Below are positions 45,255-54,429 of a stretch of 64,000 nucleotides of DNA, piece by piece. Each line of letters starts with the position of its first letter. The first letter of the stretch is position 1. The notes under the pieces were generated by a model. It was not told where the DNA came from, ran no database searches, and saw nothing but the letters and a program-made list of their open reading frames with translations. The DNA comes from Roseobacter denitrificans OCh 114 (GTDB taxonomy: Bacteria; Pseudomonadota; Alphaproteobacteria; Rhodobacterales; Rhodobacteraceae), in contig NC_008209.1 in assembly GCF_000014045.1 (NCBI RefSeq), positions 1,945,001 to 2,009,000 on the forward strand, in the 5' to 3' direction. A program made the position numbers and the translations under genes.

Positions 45255-46487
45255 ATGGCCCGCTATGTTCCCCTTGCAGATGCACATCGCCTCCCGTTGT
45301 GGCGGCGGCCCATCGCCTTGTTGTTCCTGATGGCGCTTGCGATGCCGATTGCGTTCAATACATGGTCTGCATTGCTGAACAACTTCGTGATTGAAGCCGC
45401 CAATTTTGACGGTTCCGACATCGGTCTTTTGCACACGGTGCGCGAAATACCGGGGTTTCTGGCGGTCGGTGTCATCGCCATCATCATTTTCATGCGCGAA
45501 CAGGTGCTGGGGCTGGTGTCGCTGATCCTGCTCGGCGTTGCCACTGCGGTCACGGCGTGGTTCCCGTCCATGGGCGGCATTCTGGCCATCACCATGCTGA
45601 GTTCGATCGGCTTTCACTATTACGAGACGGTCAATCAATCCCTGCAACTGCAATGGCTGAGCAAACAGGAAGCGCCGCGTGTCCTCGGCTGGCTGCTCGC
45701 GGCCGGATCAGGGGCCACGTTGATTGCCTATCTGGCGATCATGGCGCTCTGGGACACTTTGGGGCTGTCCTACAATACGGTCTACATGGTGGGCGGTGGC
45801 ATCACCGTCGTCCTGGCAGTTTTTGCGATGCTTGCCTATCCGCAGTTCGAAGCCCCCAATCCGCAGATCAAGAAAATGGTGCTGCGCAAACGCTACTGGC
45901 TCTATTACGCGCTGCAGTTCATGTCCGGCGCACGGCGTCAGATTTTTGTGGTTTTTGCGGGTTTCATGATGGTCGAGAAATTCGGCTATGATGTGCATGA
46001 GATCACGCTGCTCTATCTTATCAACCTTGTGGTCAACATGATGGTGGCCCCTTTGCTGGGCCGTGCGGTGGGCTATTTTGGCGAACGGCGCACGCTCGGG
46101 TTTGAATACATCGGTCTGGTGCTGGTGTTCCTGTGTTATGGTGGCGTTTACTATTTCAGCTGGGGCGTGGCAGTGGCGGCGACGCTTTATGTGCTGGATC
46201 ACATTTTCTTTGGGCTCGCGCTGGCGCTGAAAACCTATTTTCAGAAAATCGCCGATCCCGGTGACATCGCGCCGACCGCTGCCGTGGCCTTTACCATCAA
46301 CCATATTGCGGCGGTCTTTCTGCCCGTGTCTTTTGGTCTGCTGTGGCTATGGTCCCCGGCGGCGGTGTTCTTTCTGGCGGCGTCCATGGCGGCGGTGTCC
46401 TTTGTGCTGGCGATGATGATCCCGCGCCATCCCGAAAAAGGGTTTGAAACCATTTTCGCGCGTGGCATCCCCACACCGGCAGAATGA
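45255..46487 (+). CDS. MFS-family transporter
   Basis: A 410-residue protein with about twelve hydrophobic helices, including LLFLMALAMPIAFNTWSALLNNFVIE and DIGLLHTVREIPGFLAVGVIAI, the latter in an early MFS position. No ligand-specific motif is recognised, so the substrate is open. It overlaps the MATE gene by ATGA, and the third gene, prmA, follows the MATE gene by a TGATG overlap; the three form one transcription unit. Position after priA with a 91-base gap and no terminator seen. Confidence 0.82.
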   Translation: MARYVPLADAHRLPLWRRPIALLFLMALAMPIAFNTWSALLNNFVIEAANFDGSDIGLLHTVREIPGFLAVGVIAIIIFMREQVLGLVSLILLGVATAVTAWFPSMGGILAITMLSSIGFHYYETVNQSLQLQWLSKQEAPRVLGWLLAAGSGATLIAYLAIMALWDTLGLSYNTVYMVGGGITVVLAVFAMLAYPQFEAPNPQIKKMVLRKRYWLYYALQFMSGARRQIFVVFAGFMMVEKFGYDVHEITLLYLINLVVNMMVAPLLGRAVGYFGERRTLGFEYIGLVLVFLCYGGVYYFSWGVAVAATLYVLDHIFFGLALALKTYFQKIADPGDIAPTAAVAFTINHIAAVFLPVSFGLLWLWSPAAVFFLAASMAAVSFVLAMMIPRHPEKGFETIFARGIPTPAE

Positions 46488-47875
46488 GCACCGGTCGGTT
46501 CCTCACGGGATCGACCATGGGGCATGTTGTGCGCATGACGGCCACAGGGGCCTTCGGGATCACCTTCGTTTTTCTCGTGGATGCGGCCAATCTGGTCTGG
46601 ATCGCACAATTGGGGGACCCGAGGCTTGTTGCGGCCATCGGTTTTGCTTTTGCGATCCAGTTCTTTTCGGTCTCCTCCGGCGTGGGGTTGATGATCGCCT
46701 CCACCGCCATGGTGTCACGCAGCATCGGAGAGGGGAACCGCGAGAAAGCCCGGATGCAGGCAGGCGCGGCCATTGTCACGGCGGCCCTTATTCAGGCCGT
46801 TGTGGCCACGCTGGTCATCCTGCTGCGCCATGATTTGCTGGCGCTGGCAGGGGCCACTGGTGAAACGGCCGCCATGGCGGCGCGCTATCTGCTGATCACC
46901 ATGCCCTCGCTCGTGGTGATGGCCATTGGTCTGATTGCCTCCGGCGTGCTGCGGGCTGATGGGTTCGGGGCCAAGGCGATGTACACCACGCTTTTGTCGG
47001 GAACCTTGCTGATGGTGATCGACCCGGTGCTGATCCTCGGCTTTGGCTGGGGGCTGGATGGTACTGCAATCGGTCTGTGGCTCTTCCGCGCCGCCTTGAT
47101 GGGCCTCGGGCTTTATTTCGCGGTCTGGCAGAACAAGCTGATCGCGCGCCCCGATTTGGCGGCGGTGCGCTGCGTGCTGCCCCTATACCTTGCCATTGCC
47201 GTGCCCGCCATCGCCACCCAGATGGCCACGCCGGTCGGAAACTACCTGCTGACAATGGTCATGGCCCCTTTTGGCGATGATGCGGTCGCGGCATGGGCGG
47301 TGGTGGGGCGGCTCACGGTGGTGGTCTTTGGCGGTATCTTTGCCTTGTCGGGTGCGATTGGCGGCATTTTTGGGCAGAACTTTGGGGCGGGGAACTATGC
47401 GCGCCTGCGCTCCACCTACCGGGACGCCTTGGTGTTCTGTCTTATCTACACATTGACCATGTGGTGCGCCCTGTTCTGGGCAACGCCTTACGTCAGCGCG
47501 GTGTTCGGCTTGACCGGGCAGGGGGCTGAGGTGTTGCATGCCTTCACGCTGATCGGTGTTGGCGGATTTGTCTTTGCGGGACCGCTCTTTGTTGCCAACG
47601 CCGCCTTCAACAGCCTTGGCAGACCCAGCCGGTCGACGCTGCTGAACTGGTCCAAGGAAGCGGTGCTTGGATGGCCCGCCGCTGCCGCGCTTGCGCTCTC
47701 TTTCGGGGCGTCCGGTGTGATTTACGGGCAGGCCTTCGCCAGCATGCTGGTTGGAACGCTTGCCGGGGTTTGGGGATGGCGTTTCGTGGGCGGTTTGCAC
47801 GGTGCGCGCAAACGGATGCTTGACGGCGCAGCGCTGCGGCCCTACCCGAACCCTGATCGATACCGGAGACGCTGA
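46484..47875 (+). CDS. MATE-family efflux transporter, second copy
   Basis: A 463-residue inner-membrane protein with about twelve helices and the two-lobe MATE pattern (FGITFVFLVDAANLVWIAQLG, then TQMATPVGNYLLTMVMAPFG). Internal motifs ASTAMVSRSIGEGN and GAIGGIFGQNFGAGNYARLR are characteristic of Na+/drug or polysaccharide-type MATE exporters. It is only distantly similar to the MATE gene at 21696, so they are probably not recent duplicates. The ATG overlaps the MFS stop and the prmA ATG overlaps this stop. Confidence 0.9.
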   Translation: MSTGRFLTGSTMGHVVRMTATGAFGITFVFLVDAANLVWIAQLGDPRLVAAIGFAFAIQFFSVSSGVGLMIASTAMVSRSIGEGNREKARMQAGAAIVTAALIQAVVATLVILLRHDLLALAGATGETAAMAARYLLITMPSLVVMAIGLIASGVLRADGFGAKAMYTTLLSGTLLMVIDPVLILGFGWGLDGTAIGLWLFRAALMGLGLYFAVWQNKLIARPDLAAVRCVLPLYLAIAVPAIATQMATPVGNYLLTMVMAPFGDDAVAAWAVVGRLTVVVFGGIFALSGAIGGIFGQNFGAGNYARLRSTYRDALVFCLIYTLTMWCALFWATPYVSAVFGLTGQGAEVLHAFTLIGVGGFVFAGPLFVANAAFNSLGRPSRSTLLNWSKEAVLGWPAAAALALSFGASGVIYGQAFASMLVGTLAGVWGWRFVGGLHGARKRMLDGAALRPYPNPDRYRRR

Positions 47876-48747
47876 TGCCTACTTTTACTGCCCTGACGAC
47901 GCTGCGCGGAAAGGATGCTGCCGAAAAACTCGGCCTCGCGATGGAGGGCTTGCAGCCTGAACCCACCGGCATTGGCGTCTTTGAGGTTGAGGATGGGTCG
48001 GGCCTTTGGGAAGTGGGTGGCTATTTCACCGAATCTCCGGATGAGACGGCCTTGCTGTTGCTGTCCACAGCGCTTGATGCAAACCCTTTTGTGATTTCAG
48101 AACTGCCCGAAACCGATTGGGTCGCCCATGTCCGCCGCGAATTGGTGCCGGTCGAGGCGGGGCAGTTTTTTGTCTATGGCAGCCATGACGCGGACAAGGT
48201 CCCCGCAGGCGCAGAGCCTTTGCTGATCGAGGCCGCGATGGCTTTTGGCACCGGGCATCACGGTACAACACTGGGCTGTTTGCGTGCGCTCGATCGTTTG
48301 GACAACAGCGGGTTTTCCGGCAAGAACGTCGCCGACATTGGTTGCGGCACGGCTGTGCTGGCCATGGCCGCCGCGAGGATCTGGGAAAACCCGGTGCTGG
48401 CCAGCGACATTGACGAGGTTGCGGTGGATGTGGCCAAGAGCAACATCGCGGCTAATGGGCTGACGGGGCGCGTTTTCTGTGTCGAGGCCGCCGGTTTCGA
48501 TCACCCGGAATTGCGCGCAGCCGCCCCCTTTGATCTTGTTTTTGCGAATATCCTCAAGGGACCGCTGATCGCGCTTGCGCCGGATATGGCCGCCAATATC
48601 GCGCCCGGCGGGCAGGCAATCCTGTCTGGCATCCTGAACGAACAGGCGGATGGCGTTCTCGACGTTTATACACAGGCCGGGTTCAATCTGGCCCATCGCG
48701 AAGAGATTGTTGACTGGACAACGCTTACGTTAAGCAGGAACAGGTGA
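47875..48747 (+). CDS. prmA: Ribosomal protein L11 methyltransferase
   Basis: A 290-residue class I methyltransferase that trimethylates lysines of ribosomal protein L11. The SAM site VADIGCGTAVLAMAAARIW is preceded by the PrmA-typical AFGTGHHGTTLGCLRAL, and FDLVFANILKGPLIALAPDM carries the N-I-L-A/K-x-P-L motif. The N-terminal substrate-binding domain is about 130 residues. The start overlaps the MATE stop (TGATG). After the stop an AT-rich hairpin GAATTT/AAATTC at 48776-48792 is a weak terminator candidate. Confidence 0.95.
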   Translation: MPTFTALTTLRGKDAAEKLGLAMEGLQPEPTGIGVFEVEDGSGLWEVGGYFTESPDETALLLLSTALDANPFVISELPETDWVAHVRRELVPVEAGQFFVYGSHDADKVPAGAEPLLIEAAMAFGTGHHGTTLGCLRALDRLDNSGFSGKNVADIGCGTAVLAMAAARIWENPVLASDIDEVAVDVAKSNIAANGLTGRVFCVEAAGFDHPELRAAAPFDLVFANILKGPLIALAPDMAANIAPGGQAILSGILNEQADGVLDVYTQAGFNLAHREEIVDWTTLTLSRNR

Positions 48748-48843
48748 AATTGGACGTATTTGACCAGTTTTCGTTGAATTTTTCATAAATTCAGAACACC
48801 TTGTGCGCTGATCGGGTGGGGGCTTGATCAGCGGGAGAGTGGG

Positions 48844-49188
48844 ATGTCCGACGCATTCACTCAGTTTGAAAAACGGCGCGACAGGCTTGAGCGCAGGCAT
48901 CGCGCACCGGCCAAAGGCTATGTGGCGCAGGTCGATCCCGATGGATTGATCACCATTTCCGCCAGGCCGACGCGTTCCGGTCTGAACTTCCGTTTTATCG
49001 GCGCGGCCGCATTTGGTTTCCTGGCGTTCAAAGCCTTGGCAATCGCTTTGATCGGCCCGGTGACCTATCAGGGTCGGATTGATGCTCTGGCGGCCGGGCA
49101 TGGTTTTGAAAAGCTATGCGCATGGATCATGCAAGCCGACCCGATATCGCTACAGATCGCAACATTTCTGCTGATGACCGTTGGATAA
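48844..49188 (+). CDS. Small membrane protein of unknown function
   Basis: A 114-residue protein with a charged N-terminus (KRRDRLERRHRAP), a short soluble region with GYVAQVDPDGLITISARP, and two membrane helices at about residues 51-72 (FIGAAAFGFLAFKALAIALI) and 98-114. Such a pattern is common in alphaproteobacterial small membrane proteins. The ATG is preceded by GGGAGAGTGGG. The gene ends 31 bases before a strong bidirectional terminator. Not recognised further. Confidence 0.7.
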   Translation: MSDAFTQFEKRRDRLERRHRAPAKGYVAQVDPDGLITISARPTRSGLNFRFIGAAAFGFLAFKALAIALIGPVTYQGRIDALAAGHGFEKLCAWIMQADPISLQIATFLLMTVG

Positions 49189-49218
49189 AACGCAGCACTT
49201 ATTCATGCGCAATCACAT

Positions 49219-49265
49219 AAAAAAGCCGCGCTTTCCCGTATCGGAAAACGCGGCTTGGTGTTTTT
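49219..49265. terminator. Bidirectional intrinsic terminator
   Basis: AAGCCGCG with TTTCC on the left (49223-49235) pairs with GGAAA and CGCGGCTT on the right (49241-49256). A6 on the left and T5 on the right make it functional in both directions. It ends transcription of the small membrane gene and of the convergent DUF1127 gene. Confidence 0.85.
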
Positions 49266-49307
49266 GCCTATCGTGTCCTACCCGCGCAGGGTCGAACGCG
49301 CGCCTTG

Positions 49308-49526
49308 TTAGCGGATCATCGTGTTTTCTGCGACCGCGTCGATGTCTCCGCGTGTCAGGCCGATGTCTTCGAGTTCACGGTCGGTCAGACCGGACAGCGC
49401 ATTGCGTGTGACGCGCGCGTCATTCCATGCAACAACAGTTGCAATGACCGCGCTGATGGCGGCAAAGAAACGGCTCGATGCTGTGGCGGAGCCGTATGTG
49501 GTGCGGGTGGTGTCAAAAGTAGCCAT
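49308..49526 (-). CDS. DUF1127-family small protein
   Basis: A 72-residue protein. The C-terminal 30 residues (LSGLTDRELEDIGLTRGDI) are the DUF1127 domain, an arginine/acid-rich helical module seen in many alphaproteobacterial small proteins and in some linked to RNA maturation or phosphate and carbon control. The N-terminal half is alanine/serine-rich, with a hydrophobic helix FFAAISAVIATVVAWND. Its own terminator lies downstream and a 9-base palindrome lies upstream in the leader, so it probably has independent control. Confidence 0.85.
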   Translation of the reverse strand: MATFDTTRTTYGSATASSRFFAAISAVIATVVAWNDARVTRNALSGLTDRELEDIGLTRGDIDAVAENTMIR

Positions 49527-49858
49527 TGTAGCCGTCCTTTATGTTACTGAGTTGACCGGTCATGCCGGTGTGTTGTGAGGGGCAGATAGGGTGTGCCTGA
49601 TATTTCAGCAAGGTGAGAAACTGCATGGTCGGTATGCAGTTTTCGCATAGGTCGAAACGGTGATTAACCTAAAGTAAATAAACAATAAATAATCATCCGG
49701 ACGTGTCGGAATTCTGCCTTTTGATGGCGTTTTCGGGCCTTTGTCGGCGGATGTGCCGGAAAACGCACATAGGGAGATGCGAAAAAGGAACTGCTTGGCG
49801 GATGTTCGCCTTTCGTGCTAATGCGTACAAAACGAATAAAAAGAGCAGGACAGCATCT
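49527..49858. promoter_or_regulatory. Divergent leader of DUF1127 and ruvC with two palindromes
   Basis: This 332-base gap has no gene. A perfect 9-base inverted repeat AAACTGCAT/ATGCAGTTT with a 7-base spacer lies at 49618-49642, well placed as an operator for the DUF1127 gene. An AT-rich stretch follows (49665-49695). GCGTTTTCGGG (49727-49737) pairs with CCGGAAAACGC (49756-49766) 10 of 11, in the ruvC leader. Neither is followed by a T-run, so regulatory binding or leader folding is more likely than termination. Confidence 0.5.
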
Positions 49859-50365
49859 ATGACACGGGTAATCGGCATTGATCCGGGGCTGCGCAATCTG
49901 GGCTGGGGTGTCATTGAAGTGTCCGGCAGCCGAATCGCGCATATAGCCAATGGGGTTTGCGTGTCGGGGGGCAGCGATTTGGCAGACCGTTTGCTGTCCC
50001 TCCACCAGCAACTGACGGCGGTGGTTTCGACCTTTGCGCCGGATGAGGCCGCGGTGGAACAGACATTCGTCAACAAGGACGGGGCCGGAACGCTCAAGTT
50101 GGGTCAGGCGCGCGGGATTGCCATGCTGGTGCCCGCGCAGGCCGGTCTGCGCGTAGGTGAATATGCGCCCAACAAGATCAAGAAGACCGTGGTGGGGGTT
50201 GGGCATGCGGATAAGGCGCAGGTGCTGCATATGGTACGCTTGCAATTGCCCGGCGCAGAGATCAAAAGCCCGGATGCGGCGGATGCTTTGGCGATTGCCA
50301 TCTGTCATGCACATCACGGGGGGGCGGCTGGTTTGGGCGCGGCAATTGCAAAGGCAACGGCATGA
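49859..50365 (+). CDS. ruvC: Holliday junction resolvase RuvC
   Basis: A 168-residue endonuclease that cuts four-way junctions symmetrically. The RNase H-like fold starts [16 protein letters not shown], with its first catalytic aspartate in GIDPG. The second acid is in [18 protein letters not shown], and the C-terminal [15 protein letters not shown] supplies the last two. The start at 49859 has AGCAGGA nearby. First gene of ruvCAB, overlapping ruvA by ATGA. Confidence 0.96.
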   Translation: MTRVIGIDPGLRNLGWGVIEVSGSRIAHIANGVCVSGGSDLADRLLSLHQQLTAVVSTFAPDEAAVEQTFVNKDGAGTLKLGQARGIAMLVPAQAGLRVGEYAPNKIKKTVVGVGHADKAQVLHMVRLQLPGAEIKSPDAADALAIAICHAHHGGAAGLGAAIAKATA

Positions 50366-51018
50366 TTGGCAAGATCACGGGCCGACTTGAATACCGCGCG
50401 AGCGATCATGTGCTGATTGATGTGCGCGGGGTCGGGTATCTGGTCTTTTGCTCGGAACGTACATTGGCGGCTCTGCCGGGTGTGGGCGAGGTTGTCGCGC
50501 TATATACGGACCTGCTGGTGCGCGAGGACGTGATGCAGCTTTTCGGTTTCACCACGTTGACGGAAAAGGAATGGCACCGGCTGCTGACCTCTGTGCAGGG
50601 GGTCGGGGCCAAGGCGTCGCTTGCGATCCTCGGCACCTTGGGAGCGGATGGCGTCAGCCGGGCCATTGCGCTGGGGGACTGGAACGCGGTCAAGGCGGCC
50701 AAGGGGGTCGGTCCAAAGATCGCCCAACGCGTGGTTCTGGACCTCAAGGACAAGGCCCCCAGCGTGATGGGTATGAGCGACACGCAAGCCACGGTGGCTG
50801 CTCAGTCGTCAGATGCGGTCATCGAAACGCGCGCCGCACCAAGCCCCGTTGTCCAAAACCCGTCGGCGCAGGCTGAGGCCCTGTCGGCGCTATCCAATCT
50901 GGGTTATGCTCCGGGTGATGCGGCCGCCGCCGTGGCGCAGGCGGCAGGTGAGTTGCCCGACGCAGAAACGCCCGATCTGATCCGGGCGGCATTGAAACGG
51001 CTCGCCCCCAAAGGTTAG
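50362..51018 (+). CDS. ruvA: Holliday junction DNA helicase subunit RuvA
   Basis: A 218-residue tetrameric protein that holds the junction open for RuvB. It begins [20 protein letters not shown], and two helix-hairpin-helix motifs appear as [21 protein letters not shown] and [20 protein letters not shown]. The C-terminal domain III contacts RuvB and is linked by an Ala/Ser-rich segment. The ATG overlaps the ruvC stop. Confidence 0.96.
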   Translation: MIGKITGRLEYRASDHVLIDVRGVGYLVFCSERTLAALPGVGEVVALYTDLLVREDVMQLFGFTTLTEKEWHRLLTSVQGVGAKASLAILGTLGADGVSRAIALGDWNAVKAAKGVGPKIAQRVVLDLKDKAPSVMGMSDTQATVAAQSSDAVIETRAAPSPVVQNPSAQAEALSALSNLGYAPGDAAAAVAQAAGELPDAETPDLIRAALKRLAPKG

Positions 51019-51042
51019 GCTGGGCCAGATGCAGGATACCTC

Positions 51043-52065
51043 ATGAGCGATATTGATCCGACCGTGCGCGCCGATCCCCTGCCAGAGGATCACGACCGCG
51101 CCTTGCGCCCGCAGATGCTGTCGGAGTTCGTTGGGCAGGCGGAGGCGCGCGCCAACCTCAAGGTGTTCATCGCCTCTGCACGGCAACGCGGCGAGGCCAT
51201 GGATCACACGCTGTTTCACGGCCCCCCCGGTCTGGGCAAGACCACGCTGGCACAGATCATGGCGCGCGAATTGGGCGTCGGGTTTCGCATGACCAGCGGC
51301 CCGGTGCTGGCCAAGGCGGGCGATCTTGCGGCGATCCTGACCAATCTGGAAAAACGCGATGTGCTTTTTATTGACGAAATCCACAGGCTCAACCCCGCCG
51401 TGGAAGAAGTGCTCTATCCCGCGCTGGAGGATTTCGAACTTGATCTGGTCATCGGCGAGGGCCCTGCGGCGCGCACGGTGCGAATTGAACTGCAACCCTT
51501 TACGCTTGTGGGCGCAACCACGCGGATGGGGCTGCTGACGACGCCATTGCGCGACCGTTTCGGCATTCCCACGCGGTTGCAGTTCTACACCGAAGATGAG
51601 CTTTTCATCATTGTGGATCGCAACGCGCGCAAACTGGGTGCGCCCGCGGATGAGGGCGGCGCGCGTGAAATTGCGCGCCGGGCGCGTGGCACGCCCCGGA
51701 TTGCCGGGCGATTGTTGCGCCGCGTTGTGGATTTCGCAGTCGTTGAGGGCGATGGCCGGGTGACACGCGCGCTTGCGGATATGGCGCTGAACCGGTTGGG
51801 GGTGGATCATCTGGGCCTTGATGGCGCGGACCGGCGCTATTTGCGGCTGATCGCGGAAAACTATGGCGGCGGACCTGTGGGCATTGAAACGATGAGCGCG
51901 GCCCTCAGCGAAAGCCGCGATGCGCTCGAAGAGGTCATCGAACCCTTCTTGTTGCAGCAGGGGTTGATCCAGCGCACGCCGCGCGGGCGCATGCTGGCGC
52001 AAAAGGGCTGGACGCATCTGGGCCTTGACGCGCCGCGCGCCCAGACGGATTTGTTCGAGGGATAA
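51043..52065 (+). CDS. ruvB: Holliday junction helicase motor RuvB
   Basis: A 340-residue AAA+ motor that drives branch migration. Walker A is [18 protein letters not shown], Walker [12 protein letters not shown], followed by sensor 1 [18 protein letters not shown] and the winged-helix C-terminus ending [16 protein letters not shown]. Length is standard. It follows ruvA after a 24-base gap. Co-direction with the Tol genes is conserved in Rhodobacterales. Confidence 0.97.
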   Translation: MSDIDPTVRADPLPEDHDRALRPQMLSEFVGQAEARANLKVFIASARQRGEAMDHTLFHGPPGLGKTTLAQIMARELGVGFRMTSGPVLAKAGDLAAILTNLEKRDVLFIDEIHRLNPAVEEVLYPALEDFELDLVIGEGPAARTVRIELQPFTLVGATTRMGLLTTPLRDRFGIPTRLQFYTEDELFIIVDRNARKLGAPADEGGAREIARRARGTPRIAGRLLRRVVDFAVVEGDGRVTRALADMALNRLGVDHLGLDGADRRYLRLIAENYGGGPVGIETMSAALSESRDALEEVIEPFLLQQGLIQRTPRGRMLAQKGWTHLGLDAPRAQTDLFEG

Positions 52066-52107
52066 GCGGCGCCTGCGCGTGCCGCCAAGCAGGAGACAGC
52101 AGCCTTT

Positions 52108-52734
52108 ATGATGGATGCCAGCGAGATCGAAGCGCTTTTTACGCGCAGCGGAGGTCAGTTCGCCTTTGCCCGGTGGGGGCGGCCCATTGCGCCTGTTGTT
52201 TTTGGTGTGACGGATGAAACACTGTCCGTGATCAAGGGCGCGCTTGAGGCGGTCATGGCGCTATCGGGGCACAAGATGGCCGAGACGGACCCCGAGCTTG
52301 GCAGCAACCTGATGATGTTCTTCTTTCGTGAATGGGACGAATTGCCGGAGGTGCCGGGGCTGGATCGTCTCGTGCCGGATCTGGGGCCGTTGCTGGCGCG
52401 CCTCAAACAGGCGGATGCGAACCAATACCGTATTTTCCATTTTGACACCGACGGTGGGATCAAGGCCTGTTTCGTTTTTCTGCGGATGGAAGAAAACCTG
52501 AGCGCTGTGCCGGCCGAAACCCTCGCGTTGAGCCAGATCGTGCAATCGGTTTTACTGTGGTCGGACACGGCCTTCAAAGACCGCTCACCCTTGGCGGTAG
52601 CGGGGGAGAAGACCATTCTGCGCCCGGATATCGCCGGGCTTATCCGCGCGGCCTATGATCCTGTTCTGCCGGTGGCATCGTCGGATGCCAGCCATGCACT
52701 TCGGCTTGCGGCGCGCGTGGGGCTGTCACAATGA
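52108..52734 (+). CDS. Conserved protein of unknown function between ruvB and ybgC
   Basis: A 208-residue cytoplasmic alpha/beta protein. Readable parts are FARWGRPIAPVVFGVTDETLSVI, MMFFFREWDELPEVPGLDRLVPDL and FHFDTDGGIKACFVFLRM. I do not recognise a named family; similar genes occur at this position in other Rhodobacterales. The start at 52108 follows GGAGACAGCAGCCTTT; ATG 52111 is an equally possible start. Its stop overlaps the ybgC ATG. Confidence 0.75.
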   Translation: MMDASEIEALFTRSGGQFAFARWGRPIAPVVFGVTDETLSVIKGALEAVMALSGHKMAETDPELGSNLMMFFFREWDELPEVPGLDRLVPDLGPLLARLKQADANQYRIFHFDTDGGIKACFVFLRMEENLSAVPAETLALSQIVQSVLLWSDTAFKDRSPLAVAGEKTILRPDIAGLIRAAYDPVLPVASSDASHALRLAARVGLSQ

Positions 52735-53129
52735 GCCACAGCTTTCCCATCCGCGTCTATTACGAAGACACGGATATGGCCGGGATCGTCTATTACGCCA
52801 ATTACCTGCGCTATATTGAGCGCGCGCGCAGCGACTGGGTGCGCGAGATCGGCATCGATCAGCTTGCGATGAAAGCCGCAGGCGTTGTCTTCGCCGTCAG
52901 GCGGGTCGAGGCGGATTACATCGCCCCGGCAACCTTTGATGACCGGCTGGTGGTGCGCACCGAAATGACGCAGCTGACACCCGCACGCATGGTGATGTCG
53001 CAGGACATTTGGCGCGATGAGACGCTGATGTTTGCAGCAAAGGTGACGATTGTGTGCATCGGGCCGGGGAGTAAGCCTGCGAGGTTGCCAGCAAATCTCC
53101 GCTCACTGCCCTTATCTGACGAGCGATAA
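52731..53129 (+). CDS. ybgC: Tol-Pal-associated acyl-CoA thioesterase YbgC
   Basis: A 132-residue hotdog-fold thioesterase. YYEDTDMAGIVYYANYLRYIERAR is the 4-hydroxybenzoyl-CoA thioesterase-type signature with its catalytic aspartate. YbgC acts on acyl-CoA or acyl-ACP in the cytoplasm and is usually encoded ahead of tolQ; its precise role in envelope maintenance is not settled. The ATG overlaps the preceding stop by four bases. Confidence 0.93.
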   Translation: MSHSFPIRVYYEDTDMAGIVYYANYLRYIERARSDWVREIGIDQLAMKAAGVVFAVRRVEADYIAPATFDDRLVVRTEMTQLTPARMVMSQDIWRDETLMFAAKVTIVCIGPGSKPARLPANLRSLPLSDER

Positions 53130-53227
53130 CACCATAGTGATAGCTTTCTGTACAAGGCTGCGCTAGACTTGCCAGCAATGGAGGTCGAAACAATCGACCC
53201 CGGGCGTATTGGGCAAAGAGCAGGCAT

Positions 53228-53923
53228 ATGGAAGCAGAAACGCTGGCTATGGCGCATGAGATTGATTTCTCATTCTTCGGATTATTCGCGCGCGCAACTT
53301 TAATCGTAAAGATCGTGATGATCATGCTGATCGTGGCCTCGTTCTGGGCGTGGTCGGTGATTGTGATCAAGCTGATCCTCTATCGCAAGACTCGCCATGA
53401 AGCAGCGGTTTTTGATCGTGCGTTCTGGTCGGGGGAGCCGCTGGACGGTCTCTTTGAAGAAGTCGGCCCGGCCCCTTCGGGCGGTACGGAAAAGATATTC
53501 GCCGCCGGGATGATGGAATGGCAACGCTCGCATCACGATGACGGCGGGCTGATCGCAGGGGCGACGCAGCGGATCGACCGCTCCATGGATGTGGCGATCA
53601 ACAAGGAAGCCGAGCATCTGCGCGATGGTCTGACGGTCTTGGCCACCATTGGGTCGTCCACGCCGTTCATTGGCCTTTTCGGGACTGTCATCGGGATTAT
53701 GAATGCCTTTATCGAGATTGCAGAGCAGCAGAACACCAACCTCGCCGTTGTCGCCCCCGGCATTGCCGAGGCCTTGCTGGCCACGGGTCTGGGGCTCTTT
53801 GCGGCGATCCCGGCGGTGATCTACTACAACAAGCTCAGTGCGGATGCGGATCGTATTCTCGCAGGTTATGAATCCTTTGCCGATGAGTTCGCAACCATCC
53901 TCAGCCGCCAGTTGGACAGTTGA
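53228..53923 (+). CDS. tolQ: Tol-Pal system proton-channel subunit TolQ
   Basis: A 231-residue inner-membrane protein with three helices at about residues 20-42 (TLIVKIVMIMLIVASFWAWS), 136-158 and 174-196. The last two contain the polar pore residues in the GLFGTVIGIMNAF and PGIAEALLATGLGLFAAIPAVI segments shared with ExbB/MotA. With TolR it uses proton flow to power TolA. A small hairpin GGTCGA/TCGACC at 53183-53199 lies in the leader after ybgC. Confidence 0.95.
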   Translation: MEAETLAMAHEIDFSFFGLFARATLIVKIVMIMLIVASFWAWSVIVIKLILYRKTRHEAAVFDRAFWSGEPLDGLFEEVGPAPSGGTEKIFAAGMMEWQRSHHDDGGLIAGATQRIDRSMDVAINKEAEHLRDGLTVLATIGSSTPFIGLFGTVIGIMNAFIEIAEQQNTNLAVVAPGIAEALLATGLGLFAAIPAVIYYNKLSADADRILAGYESFADEFATILSRQLDS

Positions 53924-53926
53924 GCC

Positions 53927-54421
53927 ATGGGTGCGAATGTTCTTCAGAAACCGGGCGGCAGCACAAAGCGGCGCAGGCGGACCACGCGCGCGCAGCCCAT
54001 GTCCGAGATCAACGTAACGCCATTCGTCGATGTGATGCTGGTGCTGCTGATCATCTTCATGGTCGCCGCACCGCTGTTGACGGTCGGCGTGCCGGTTGAA
54101 CTGCCCAAGACGGCAGCTGGCGCTTTGCCCACGGATCAGGAGGAACCCCTGACCGTAACGATCACGGCGGAAGGATCCATCCAGATCCAGACCACTGAGA
54201 CGGCAGGCAATGAACTGATCCCGAAACTGCGCTCCATCGCGGCGGAGCGGACCTCGGACAGGGTGTTTTTGCGTGCCGATGGCTCTGTGCCTTACCTGCG
54301 CGTCATGGAGGTGATGGGGGCGCTCAACGCCGGTGGGTTTTCCAACATCGGTTTGGTGACGGATATCGGCGGGCCGACGCTTGATGGGCGCGATGGGGCT
54401 GCCGACGGGGCAGATCGGTAG
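53927..54421 (+). CDS. tolR: Tol-Pal system subunit TolR
   Basis: A 164-residue protein with a cytoplasmic start (KRRRRTTRAQPMSEINVTP), one membrane helix (VDVMLVLLIIFMVAAPLLTVG) bearing the essential aspartate in FVDVML, and a periplasmic domain with VFLRADGSVPYLRVMEVMG. ExbD-like. The three-base gap to tolQ implies tight co-translation. Confidence 0.94.
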   Translation: MGANVLQKPGGSTKRRRRTTRAQPMSEINVTPFVDVMLVLLIIFMVAAPLLTVGVPVELPKTAAGALPTDQEEPLTVTITAEGSIQIQTTETAGNELIPKLRSIAAERTSDRVFLRADGSVPYLRVMEVMGALNAGGFSNIGLVTDIGGPTLDGRDGAADGADR

Positions 54422-54429
54422 GCGGCGCG

